A DNA stretch of 64,000 bases from Tigriopus japonicus (Eukaryota > Arthropoda > Copepoda > Harpacticoida > Harpacticidae): assembly GCA_010645155.1 (NCBI GenBank), contig CM021312.1, positions 7,143,489 through 7,207,488 on the forward strand, written 5' to 3'. Position 1 is the stretch's first letter. The number at the start of each line of letters is the position of its first letter. Below, in pieces: positions 34,101-47,355 of this stretch. The position numbers and the translations under genes are program-made. The notes beneath the pieces were generated by a model that did no database searches, had not been told where the DNA came from, and was given only the letters and a program-made list of their open reading frames with translations.

Positions 34101-37100
34101 CCTGAAAAAATTAAGGGAGGTTCATTTAGGAGGATTACGCCAATCCATCGCTGATGGAACAATCAAATAGTGGTCAACTAAATGTTGCAAAAAGAGAGTC
34201 CTGGCAGTTACCATATTTAAGACGGCGATTTAGTTTTGACTAAAATTGGTCAAGTTCTGTTTTTAGTAAGGTCGGAGTGCTGATCAAGCACATCGATCGA
34301 TAATAAGGTACATTGATTTGTGGGGGAGGGTGCTCAAGTGCAATTTGACAGTTGCGACAATCTGAAGGACATTTGCAGTTGGCGGTGTGCCTAAGCTTGT
34401 CTTATATGAAATCGTTGTGGATCTCTTTGTTTAAGGATGCGCTCTTTAGACACGCCTACCTATATCCTAAAGGAAGCAATAAAGAAGATTTCCCCGGATC
34501 TTCCAAAATGAGAGAGATTTTTGAATTATTCTCGAGACTGTTTCTGCCTTATTTTTCCTCAATAAAAAGAGTGAAACCATTTGACACAAGGGACCATGAC
34601 ATTAGAGAAAAATTTGGCAAACACCTAACAAAACCATTGAACCCTACCTGGAATGATCTTGAGAATCGCCATTGGCCAACTTGACAGGACGCATCTGAAT
34701 ATTGGCGGCGTCGGTGGGGAAATCCCTGGAATTACAATTGAACAATCTGCAAACCTCGCCTTCACCTTGGCCTTTTCAATTAAGACAGGCTTACTCATCC
34801 GGCATTTTTCTGAATGAATTTTGTGCAGCATAGTCCATGGAGTTGGTGGGAGAGATCTTGGCGTGTTGAACCGAGTTCACGTTGAGTGACACATTGGGAC
34901 CTGGTCGACGATTCTTAATGGACGACACCACATTGCCGAAGAAGGGCAGATTCCTTCGATGCATCGTCTCGTCTTCGTTGGCCACATCCAGAGACTCGAT
35001 CATCTCATCCAGATTTCCGGAGATGGCTCGCTTCAACTCGGGACCCTTTTCGTGTAGGGTGCGAAGTCCGGCTTGTAATGTGACCGTATGTTCTTCGGTC
35101 TCGTGATGTTCCGTGAGAGTCTTGGTTTCTTTCTTCTTCTTGAACCGTCGGAAGTAATCCTGGATGAGGAACGTGGCGTAGAACTTGCCCACGGTGACTT
35201 CGTCTTCCACTGAAACAATGACAAAGAATCGCGTCTTTAGCAAGTCAAACCGGATGATTGGTGTGTTGGGATTTGTTAATCTTGAGAAAGTTAGCAGAAA
35301 GAAAAAAAAGTACGTTTTGAGCCAATTACGCTAGTTTTCGGACCATCCGACTGACTAAACACGAGACAGAACTGTTAACATTTGTACACATTTCCAGAGA
35401 ACAGATCAACATCTTAGTGTCTGAACTATACATCGAGTTAAACATGGATGTCGGTCAATGGCTTGTTATGTTGTCAAATGGGTACTCGACCGAGTTTTAG
35501 TTCAGGTCGACGTGTTCCTTCTCTTGCCGCACTCTTCATAAACATGCCCTTAACCAAGAGAAAAATGGATCCTCGTTCCAATCAGGGCCAAAACGTCCAA
35601 AGCAAATCAAGAGAGAACTGCATCTCTCTCATCGTTCTTTTGGTGTCCTTGATCAAGATTTCGAACTCGAACTTCAACACGACGACGCTGTGATGTTTGT
35701 GCTCCGATTATTGACTCGAGAATCGATGCTTAGACGGACGAATGAATAGATGGATCGATCGATGGGACACGACGAAATTCCATGGCCTCGAATGCACTTT
35801 CGTCTTTGGTATATGGTATATATTTGGGGCGATGTCCGGCGGAGTTTTTGTGTGATTGCGTGTGAACAAAATGTGCATTGGAAATGTCAACTGGTTAGGA
35901 GGCCGAGTTCCTCCAAAAGAAGATCGATAGGGAGAGATAGATAAATAGAGAGAGAGAGAAAGAGAGAGAAAGTCGAAACTTTGGAGCAAAATAATGCAGT
36001 GCAAGATCTTAAATTCTGTTTGGGGCGAACGACAAGATTGAAAGAAGATGATTCAATTGCGGACCTCAATAAGTTAAAGTTTCTTAGGTGCTGATGATGA
36101 AGAAGAAGGGTGATTCAGAGTAAATAAGTGAGAAATGATCTTAAATGGGCCTTCGAGATTGAAAATTAGAGAATCAAAATAGTGTTAGGATAACATAATG
36201 ATTCAAGACTCTTCGAGATATTAACCGAGCAAGTAAGCTACATGTGCGCCATTTCTTCTTGTTAAGTTGTGTTCCATCGGATTACTCGTACTTGTTTCAG
36301 CGGACATGGTTAGTAGGAGAGAAAATATCAACTAATAAGAATAAGTGTTGTTAGAAGAAGATGGAAGAACGTATGGGTAGGTAGTAGTGGAAGTTTGTCA
36401 ACCGGAAGACTATTAGTCCAAGAGGAAGAGGAAGAAGAAGGTGCAGAGAAGTCGAAGATGAGAAAAGGTGATCCAGCAAGGTGAGCGAGCATCAGTGCTT
36501 TGGCCCTGTGCGCAGAGTACTTACAGCCGGCCCCCGGACAAATCTGGTCGAGCAATTTAATATCAGTTCTTCGCCAGACCTTCAAAATCTGATGTCGAAG
36601 CTCTTCGTTGGCCTCGTCAATGTTACCCTCGGTCTTTATCGACAACGAGGTGCGGACAAGTGCAAACAGGGTGGCGTTGAAGTTTACCGACCCGTCTGAG
36701 TTAAGGGGCATGTTCATGGAAACAAGTCGCTGAAACGGAGAGGGGAGAACCAACTTAAAACTCGCAGTCCGAGCCACTCACCGGATCCTTTGGGTGGGAA
36801 AACTGCGTCAATGACGTTTTGAGGGGTTCGCTTCCAGATGCGGAGCACAATCTGCTTCAGCTCCTCATTGGCCGTGTCGATGGAGCCTTCCATTTTGATC
36901 TTCAGGGACGTGCGGATCACGGCAAACAACGTGGCCGTGAAACTCACGGTCCCATCGGGCTTCAAAGGCATATTCATGGCTACCAGGCGCTGAAAATTCA
37001 AAACGTGTTAGTACGTGTCAGTGGGTTAACGAGTTAGGGCTATGGATGGCGGCGGTGGGCAGTCTTGGATCCGTCGTCCTCGTCCAGGGAGAGTGCAGGG

Positions 37101-40100
37101 ATTACGTTTTTTTTATGGTAGTGAGCTTGTTGGCGTTAATATCGTTAGCAATATATATGAGGCCCGCATACACAGGCGATTTTTATTACCTTGCAGGCCA
37201 CGCGATGTGGACACAGTTTGCCGAATCCAAGAGGCGGCGAGATCTTTCTGAGGAGCGTGACCACGTCCACGTGTTTGATGCGTCCTTTGGCGTCCGGATC
37301 ATACTCACTCCATAGACGCACAAACTCGTCCAGATGGTGGGGTCCCAAAATGGACCAATCCCGGGTGAGATAGTCAAAGTTGTCCATAATGACAGCCACG
37401 AACAAGTTCAAAATGAGGAAGGAACACACCACGAAGAATGAGATAAAGTACGGATAAGCAAAGTCCGTACCACACCCTGCCGGATCGCCCGCATCTTCGC
37501 TTCTCTCATCACAGAGCACACTGGGATCCTTCTTGCACGATAACATGATCTCTTGCCAAGCTTCGCCCGTGGCTGATCGGAAGAGCACGAGCAATGCTTG
37601 GGGAAAGGTTTGAAAGTTGTTGTTTCGATGAATATTCGTGCCTTCTTGGGGCGCAATCTTGCCAAAGACCTTTAACAAATGAGCATTTCATGAAGAGATG
37701 TAGAACTCCAGGATAAATTCCTCCCTTTTACCTGCATGCCGACCACGCCATAGATGAAGAATATCAGACCAATGAGGATAGCGACCCATGGCAGTGCCTG
37801 GAAAGACTTGAAGAACGTCCAAAGAAGGGTCCGGATACCCTCGCCTTTACTGAGGAGTTTGACCAATCTCATGACACGAAACAGGCGGAAGAAATTGATT
37901 GAGATCATGTTTCCACCAGGCTAGAAAAAAAACGAGAAACGGGTCCCATTTAGTGTTTCAAACCAAAGGCTTCAAGTTCATTCAACAAGACAGAAAAAAG
38001 ATACGGCAAATGTGTTTTGGTCTCTGTCACAACTTGGATTTCAACTTTGATTTGGACTTGGTCAAACCCAAATCGGCGAGTGTGGCCAAGTCGATCCGAG
38101 GATACGTAATAACGGAAACTGTTCTCAAAGACATATTTTCATAGCAAATATTGAGTTCAGCAAAGGAGAAAGAGAAAGAGAAAAAGAGAAGGAAAGAGAG
38201 AGAATGTGGACGATGCTAGGGTATCACACATGAAAAAATTCGGATACATCTAAGTAGAAGTCTGGCTTTCGGCAAGCAATCTCATAGAAGCAAGTACATT
38301 GACGGATATTTTTCGACTGTTCGGGGAAAAAGATAAAAAGATGGTGGGGGAAGTTTGAAGTGGTGGCGCAATATGACTCTAATATCAGAACGGGAACATT
38401 GACTTGGCCTTTAATTACTATGAAAATAGCAAGATCATCAGGAAGGAGAGAGGTTGGGGCTGAGGCGGGGAAGGTGGCCATGGATAATGAAGATGATAAA
38501 TAAGAAACGAGGCACATCTATCACAACAGGCTGTCCCAGGCTAATAACTACTTTATTATTTCTTCTTGAGTTTTTCAAAAAAAATTTCTCCCGAGGTCCT
38601 TGGTCGGCAGGATCAACTGAAATTGGCCTTGAGTTTCATACAAATGAAGCAATACCAGTGATGAATTAGAGTATCAAACCAATCGAGTCTTGACTTCGAA
38701 GATGGTTCGATCTATATACTCTGGGACTTTGGGGGACAGCCTGTCCAGGTGTTTCGAGCACAAAAGTGTGTCCGTACGAACTTTGGAGTCTTTAATAAGG
38801 AGAGGTAGTGGAACTTAAGATATGAGATAATGAAACAACCCATGCCCCTCCATCAACGGATCCCGGATTTGTGGTTTCATTCCTGGGACAACGTGAGGAG
38901 GTAATCGTGATTCGTTTTCGGAGGTGATAATGAAACAACTATGATAATAATAATAATAATAATAATAGCAGTAGCAGCCAAAATTCCGAGAAAAAGGAAC
39001 GTGGGGAGGGGGGAAACGATGGAATGATCTTGCCTTCGGACCCACGGGACTGGTAGTAGTCGACTTACATTCATTTCGCTATACACAATATCAACGAAAC
39101 TGCCGAGTACAATGACGAAGTCAAAGACGTTCCATGGATCATGAAAGTAGTTCTGGAAGGAACACACACAACTTGGTATTAGTGAAAGAGTCACCTCGCA
39201 CTTACATTGATTTCTGCCATGGCTATGTCAATCAAACTGCCCAGCACAATGATGAAATCGAAACTATTCCAGGGATCGCCAAAATAATTCTAAAATTGTA
39301 GAGAATCATGATTAGGACTGGAACAAGGAGGGAGTAATGATAATGAGAAAGAAACAATAAAAACACAAGTATAAAAACCCAAACATTTAAAAGAACTCAA
39401 AAAGGTTCTTCAATGGGTTGGTTTTCAGTCATTCTCTAGAGTCTTTGAAACCAAGGACGGCGAGAATGGAGAAACAAAAATGAATCGACCTCTTAGCAAG
39501 GGCACTCTATATCCAGCATTGTTTTTTTGGTTTAGCTTGAAGGTTCACCTTAAATCGGAAAGCCCCAAGCTTGAAGATGAACTCGAGAGTGAAGAACACG
39601 GTGAAGATCACATTGAGCACATCGAGGAAGGCCGTGTAGCCTTCGGGTTGTCGATAGAATTTCATGGCCAAACTTAGGGTGTTCACCAAGATCATGGCGA
39701 AGATCGTGTATTCGAACAACGGTGATGTAACGAACGCCCAAAGTTTGTATTGCACCGGGTTTTTGGGGATATAACGACGAACGGGCTTGGCATTGAGAGC
39801 GAATTCAATACAATTTCGCTGAAAATCAAGTGAAAAAACCCAAATTAGACCAGATCGTTAAGAAATATTGTTGAGAAATGAGTAAAAAAGATTGGATGAA
39901 TTCGCACCTGATTCTTGTCCAGTTCGCAATTTTTGTAGGCAGACTCTCCCTCGTTTTGAAAGGTCACGATAACGAAACCCACGAAGATGTTCACCATGAA
40001 GAAGGCAATAATAATGATGTAGATGAAATAGAAAATGGCCACCACAGGCCGATATCCGTGAATGGGACCGTGATCTTCAGCATTGGAATCGATGGACACG

Positions 40101-43100
40101 TAAAGGATACTGAAAGGCATTATATCAAATTTTAGTTTGATGGATAACTAAAAGAGTTCCCTTCCACGTAGTGATGCACTAAAAGCGAAAATTTTGGTAA
40201 AATATTTTAATGGAGGGGAAAAATGAAAAAAAAACCAACGATCAAGAAAAAAAGTTTGTAAGTTAATAATTTCGCTCAGTGTTCAAAGCTTGCATTGGCC
40301 TACAACAGACAAAATTCCACGACAACTATTATAGATTGTTATTTGGATTTATCAGCTGGCCACCTTTTTGGGCCAAAATCATTTGATTTGTTCCTTTTGG
40401 GCACGTTATATTGCTTTTTCAATGGCAGATCTAAATCATAAATTCCATTTTTAAACATGATTTAAAAAATCAATGAAAGGTTTTACCGGCTCTTCACTAG
40501 TTCAAATACAAGTTCTCATTTACCCTGGCCATCCTTCAAAGGTGGAAACGACAAAAAGAGTCAAAAGACCCTTGGCCACGTTGTCGTAGTGGAATGCGTT
40601 TCGGTCCCAGATCCGCTCTTCCACAATCGGATAGTTCAGGTCTCCATCCTTGTATTCGATAAATTGGCCTTGACACGCCTCTTCAGTCATCTTGGAGCGA
40701 TCCGTACACATGAAGAACTTGCCCTTGAACAACTGAACACCAATCACAGCGAACATGAACTGCAGCAACAGGGTCACCAACACGATGTTGCCGATGGTTT
40801 TCACGGCCACAATCACGCATTGCACCACGTGTTTGAGGCCTTTGGCCCGATTGATGGCCCTCAAAGGCCGAAGGACACGCAACACCCTGAGGATCTTCAC
40901 CACGGAAATGGCGCCCGAGCTGGAAAAATTCGAATTCAGGCCAGTTAGTTGGGCACGAATCGAGGTTCTCGAGCATGCTCGGAGATGGGGAGTATTCCTG
41001 GTGGGTGATTTATGGGTTTCGGGGTGGTTGGTTTACGACAGAGTTCAGAGGAATGGTTGAACGTAATTTACTGACACAGTCGGGAAGTAAGAAAGTTGGC
41101 TAACACTGAAAAAACCTTCATCACACATTAATGGAACGATTTGGTGGTGGTGGTGGTGGTATCGCCTGTGGCTTACAGGCATCATGTTTTAGAATCCTCT
41201 TGTCATGCTACTGCTGAGAATTGCCTCCTTAAAAGAGTCAACAACAGGACACTTATGTGGCTGGTTTTTGGAGTTGAACAGTGTTCGTTTTTTAAGAGTG
41301 AGTGTATGTGTAATTGATTGATTGGGTGAGTTTTATGTATGAACTAGACATCCTAGACAATGGCAAATAGTAGTTGTAGTCTACAGCACTCCGCATTAGA
41401 ATTGTGAGAACTGATCTAATCAACATTCATTTAGTCCAATTTTGAGACACTATCATCAGCTACTAGGTACAACATCAAATTCATGACACCTGGAACAAAA
41501 ATATAGGTACCTATTATAGGTCAACAAAAAGGCTTAAAACTGCCGGATCCATCACCAAGGCTGACCCCAAAAATAATGTTCAGCCCACATTCGACAGTCA
41601 TGCATCCCCTACTCGCCAATCGGCAATGGAGCAGGGTCGTTCTAGAGAGAGAAAGGCCATCGAAAAAGGTCCATTCAGTCAGTTTGGTCGTGAGTGGCTT
41701 TGTAATGTATGTGAAGTAAGTGTGTTGTAAGTTCAGTGTATTTGTATATGTGTAGTCTGAAGGTAGAACAGTCAACGAAATGGAACTTGGATTACGGACA
41801 AGCAGACATTTTCCGTTTAGAAGGTGCAAGACACATCGTGGTGATGGAACAAGTCGAAGAATATTCGATTTGAAATGTTTATGTACTGTAGTAGCTATGT
41901 AACTGTTGATGTTGGCTAAGTTTTGTTTTCTAATCGACAATAAGAGTAATAGCTTGCTGGAGTATGTAGCAATTGTGAGTGTGTTGGTGTGTTGTTTTGG
42001 TAGTCTGTTGGTTATGGTGTATTAATGTCAGTTTATGTGTCTTGCAAGAAGTGAGGATCTGTGGAGGTCGACGAAGAATGAATGGATCGATGAGTGTCTG
42101 GGTGGGTGAGTGAGTGAATGGTAAACCCTAGGACACCATCCACCCACCCCCACCACAACATCACCATCCTCATCATCCTCATCTTCCTCGTTCTCCCCAT
42201 GGTCGTCATATGGATCCACGGACTTACTGTCTAAGTGTTTGGATTCCCACTGCCTTCATTATGCTGATGAGAGGAATAGTGGAAGAATAGTTGTTGATAA
42301 GAAAAGATACTATGAGGATGATCAAACACATGAAAACCAGAGTAAGAAAGAAAGGAAACGAGAGAGAGAGAGAGAGAAAACCAAAAATGAAGACAAACCA
42401 AGGCTTGAAACCCGAGCGGTAGAATCTTGTTCTCAATATGTTTTGAGTGCTTGAAGAAAGATAAACTGTGACCAGAGTTTAATGGCAGGACAATGAAAAC
42501 GTGACTCAATCTCAAAGAGCACTTCAGTTAGAGATTTGGTGTTCAAGACAAGAAAATAGGGATAAATGTGGTATTCACATATTGTTTTTCTGCGTGGCTT
42601 CTTGAGGGGGAAATCTAGGCCTTTTCCGGGTCGTTTTTCGGGGCCCAGACTGCACGTATTACAACAAATGCGTGTATTAAGGCCGAAAAATGAGAGAGAG
42701 AGAGAGCCCTCTGCTCTCTTTATTTTTATAATTCAGAAGCCGATCAGCAGCCTTTCTTGCTGAATTGACGTTCACGATTCAAAACGTGGTGTGTACACAC
42801 AAGAAAGAGACCCGGTCTATGTAGTAACTTCTTTCGCTTTTTATGCAAGTTTTATCAGTATTTGGTGTTTCCTTTTCGTTTCATTCTAGAGCCATTTATT
42901 CTAAATTCAAATGCTGTGTACTTGTAATGCACCAAAATTGCATTGGTTTGTCACAACGGTGTTTAAAAGTCCACTAGTCTGAAACCTTCCCCAACTCCTT
43001 TTTTAAGGTCTGAAATTGGTCGCTCTGATTTGGTTGACGGCCCCACTTGCCTTCTCCTTTTTCCTTTTTTCTCCTTCCTCATATGTAGAGGGTGACTAAT

Positions 43101-46100
43101 TTTGAAACTGAAGCTGACGTTTTAAACGTGTAATAACTTCAAAACGAGGCAAAAATCTTGATGTCCTTAAAATTTAAGACTGTTTTTTGAAACAATAAGT
43201 AACAATTTGCTGTTAACTGCTGCCAATTACAAATCACAGAGGATGTACCAGAGGCATTCAAACTTAGCAGAGTGAAGAGCGTATTTTCGGAATTTCTCTT
43301 TTTTACACCACAGGTCATGCCATAAATGCCGCTTGAGGTCGCTTTTTTCGATTGAATCGTGAACGTCGATAGAGCGATGAAAACAAGTGGAAAAGAAAAA
43401 GCAAGATGAGAGCCAGACGTAATGAATAGTATATTTAGGGTTTGATAGCTTTAAAATTCGATGCTAGTTCCAAAAGGATCTGAATTATTCACAAGTGCAC
43501 TAAGCGTTTCAGAAAATGACATAGGCAAGCTTAGCATGGAATAAAATGGCGGAAAAACACCAAAAAAAATGCCACGGCTGGGTTTAAAACCAGTTAGGCC
43601 TTAAAAGAACATTTGAATCGCTTGGACACACAATTGAAAATCTGCGCAACCTCTCTTTTAGGAACGATCTGTGAACATTTTCTGACTGAGCAAACCAAAC
43701 CCTAAATACAATAATGCATTGCGAGGCGACTGGAAGCGTATCGACACCATTATCATCATGATCGCGGCTGCGGATGATGATTATTATTCATGGTGTTATG
43801 CATGGGAAACACAATAATCCGTCATTCGCCGAGCAAATGAAATCCTATTTGTAATCAGAAAAGTCGACTTAATGAAAACGAATATTTGAGTAGAAGGAGA
43901 AGAAGAAAAGGAAACGCAAGACGAAGTGATCGGAATAACAGGAAGAGCCATTGCATTCATGATAACTTCCCAAAGAAAGGCACGAAATCAAAGAAGCCCA
44001 ATCGATAGAAGTATAGCAGTTCCATGATCATCATCATAATAGTAGTAGTAATAATGATAACAACAATGCTCATGATCATTGTTTCCTGTTCAAGAATCAA
44101 GATTCAAACACGAACAAAGCTTATAAAGACGTGAGTGAGGGCGGCGAGGAAGCGGATTTCAAATTTCGAAACTTGCGACCAATTCAGAATTTTGGCGGGA
44201 ACTCAAAGCAACAGAACAGCAGAAAAGTGGAAAGAAAACGGATTGGTGTGAAAAAAAAAATGAAGATATCGATGGGATTCTCACCTGAAGACAAAAGAGA
44301 TGAGAGACACTGCCACGACCAGTAGATCCAGTAGATTGAATCCGGATCGACAGAATGCTCCCGGATGGAGGATGAACCCGTACGCGATCAACTTGAGACA
44401 CACCTCAATGGTGAAAATGGTGGTGAAAAAGTAGTCAAAATAATTCAAAATCTGCAAGGACGAAACGAGAGCAAAACATTGGACACTCTCGGAATTTCAA
44501 TGAGGGTAAACCTTTGGAGGGAACTTAAGTGGGAGATCAACTAGGCACTAGTGAAAGCCCACGTTCCAGCCTTAAAGGTCTTACGGACACTGCGCCATCT
44601 GACATTACTGGTCCCGCACAAAGTCATCTCTTCTTTTTGAAAGGATTGAATGAAGACAAAGTAGAACGAGGACTTGCCTTGTTTCTCTCGGAATTGGAGT
44701 TGAGCGGATCTTCTGCGGCCAACATGGCAGACGAGACCATGATACACACGAGAACAATGTTCCCGAAATAGCTGTGGTTGCAGATGTAATGGCACACAAT
44801 TCGGAACCTGCAAGGTACAAGGAAACGATCTTTGAAACGGACCCAGACTCACAAGAAAAAAGGCTTTGTAATTGCGGCATAATTCGGTTCGTTAGTGAGG
44901 CTCCAAAGTAGCAATACGACAAAGAGGGGTGTGTGTATGATTAGGCAGATTAAAATTCGGAGGGGTTGCAAACCAAACCAACTAGCGGTGGTTAGCGCAC
45001 AACGAACGTTTCTAGCACAGCACAAGGTTGCACAGAAATTGCCCAATCTTCCTACTGGTTGTCATGTCTGAAGATAAAAAAGGCCGAGGCCTCTGGAATG
45101 GGCTCAATTGGGTTGACCGGTGACTCGGAAATCATTCGCCGCATGCGTTCACCCTCATCTTCCTCGTCATAGTCGAACTGCATGCCTTCGAGCTCATCTA
45201 GAGACCATGGGGAAAAAGGCAGACTCGAATTAGAAACTAGCCAAGAGTATTTACCTATTTTGTGAGGAGAAAATGAAGAACGAGCTCTCCTTGGGCATGG
45301 GTTTGCCCTTCTTCTGGCTACTGATTGAGGGACTTCGTGGGCGTTTACTGACACGTCGGGGGACATTGGAGGGATCTTGTTGGTAGTACTCGTCCTCACT
45401 GGGCACGGCATAACCATCCGCACCATAACTTCGACCCACTGTAATTGAAGTTAGTGAAAACCAAAGCTCACCGAAACACACGCACGCTATGATTAGTTGG
45501 ATGACGGTAGATTATTGGCACGAGCTAGCTGGCTATTTGTGGCACCCTGATCGATCTACCAGTCATGGTAGCCATCCATTGGTGATTTTCTCCTACCTTC
45601 GTCGTATTGGTCGTAGTCGTCTGGATAATATTGGTCTATTGGAATTTTTGTGTCTCCGTCCTCTCCTTGGTCCTTGTTTTCGTCCTCGTCTTCTCCATCC
45701 TCTGGAGGCTGAAAGAGCGAGGACCGAGGAACTAGAGTTACAGACATGAATAATAAACAACCTGACGTGATTGCTTCTTTCCCCCAAGTAGTACTACTCG
45801 TGGGATCCAACTTCGTCGTCATTTTGTGTTGTACCAAGAATAAAAACTTTGGTGGATCATAATGAATGTTCCACCTACCTCATCTTCGTCCTTTTCATCA
45901 TCTTCCAGGGCATCTGCATCGGCTAAATTGTCCACCGCAATGGCCAAGAACACGTTGAGAAGGATGTAGTTACCACAGATGAATAGAATGATGAAGTACA
46001 GACTGGACAAGATGCCGATGCTCTTCACACCTCCAAAGGCCTGGATGCCGTCATACATCACCACATTCCAATCCTCACCGGTCAGAATCTAGCGGAAACA

Positions 46101-47324
46101 TCGCGAATGAACCTTTGACCTTTGAATTTGCGACTAATAATCGAGAGATAAATTCAACTTTGTTCTTGCTTAATGACTCTTTGGAAGACATGAGGTGATT
46201 TTTGTAAGAAAGGAGGCTTTAAAAATGCTCCGTTGATTTTCTTTGTCAATCAAGCTTGGCCTCGTCGGTCTTCCAAAAAAAACATGCAGTTTTGGCTGAT
46301 TTCAGTTTTTTTATAAATCCAAATGTCAGATTAATTAATGGAGTTCCAAAAAAAGTTCCACTCAGCCTTTGCTTTTGAACTCATCAAGCTCCGGCAGAGT
46401 CATCATTTCCTTTTCTCCTTTCCTTTCCACTAAAACCTTTGAAAAATTAAGGCCATAAAAACTGAAATCAGCCTTTGTGAGTCGTAGAATAATCCAGAAA
46501 CACGTTCACCATTAGTAGGACGTAAAACGAGTCCAGGAAGTTAGCCTCGCCATTGATGAGCAGAAGCAACGATAGTAGTAATAAATATTTACAGTAGGCC
46601 ACACTCAAACAAGCCACAGAGCAATGGGAAGAGAGAAATTTAAGGTCAGACCTGGCGTTCTCACAATCATCCGTCAAAGGATGTTAGGAATCATTTGGAA
46701 TCGTTGGAACGTTCATCCAAGTATGACTAAAAATGGTCACAATCCAACGGAATGGTATTGTTATGGGAAAAAAAAGAAGCTGGACAGACAACAGGCAGCA
46801 TGCAATGTGCAAAAGGCGACAGAAAGTCAAGAGAAGTCAAGATTATCATGGAGGAGAGACAGAGAGAAATCCAAGGTCAAAATTGATCCTTTGCAAAACC
46901 TCGAGATCCTAGCCAAACGAGACCTGTTTGGGTGGGTGGGTTTATGTTTGAAGTAACACATATGTGGAGGAAATGCCATCTTTTTTTTGTTCTACATGTG
47001 TTTTTCTGCTCGATCGCTTGCCTTGCTTGGTGGACAAGGAATCTACCACAAAGTTATTGATACTCGAGTCGCACCAGAGCACAAGGTGTGCGTGTGTGTG
47101 TACGATCATCACGCTTGATTGTGAGTGACAACAAATGGTTTTGTTGGACACAACATCAGGCACTTATGAGCCATTGTGTGCCGCCGAGTTTCCGCTTTTT
47201 ACTAGCCGATATCGGGTTACAATTTTTGTTTTAGTGCACCATTGAAAGTGACAACGAAAGACTACTTTGCTGGTGGACATGGTTGTTTTTGTAGTAGTAG
47301 TAGGGGCAGTAGAAGTGGTGGTAT

Positions 47325-47355
<31 letters not shown>

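Noticed and set aside
44830..45050. Hydrophobic minus-strand frame between the II-III loop and IIIS1 exons, considered as a second IIIS1 exon
   Set aside because: It contains LRILICL and a hydrophobic run but does not align with the IIIS1 signature ([15 protein letters not shown]), and suitable splice sites in phase are missing.
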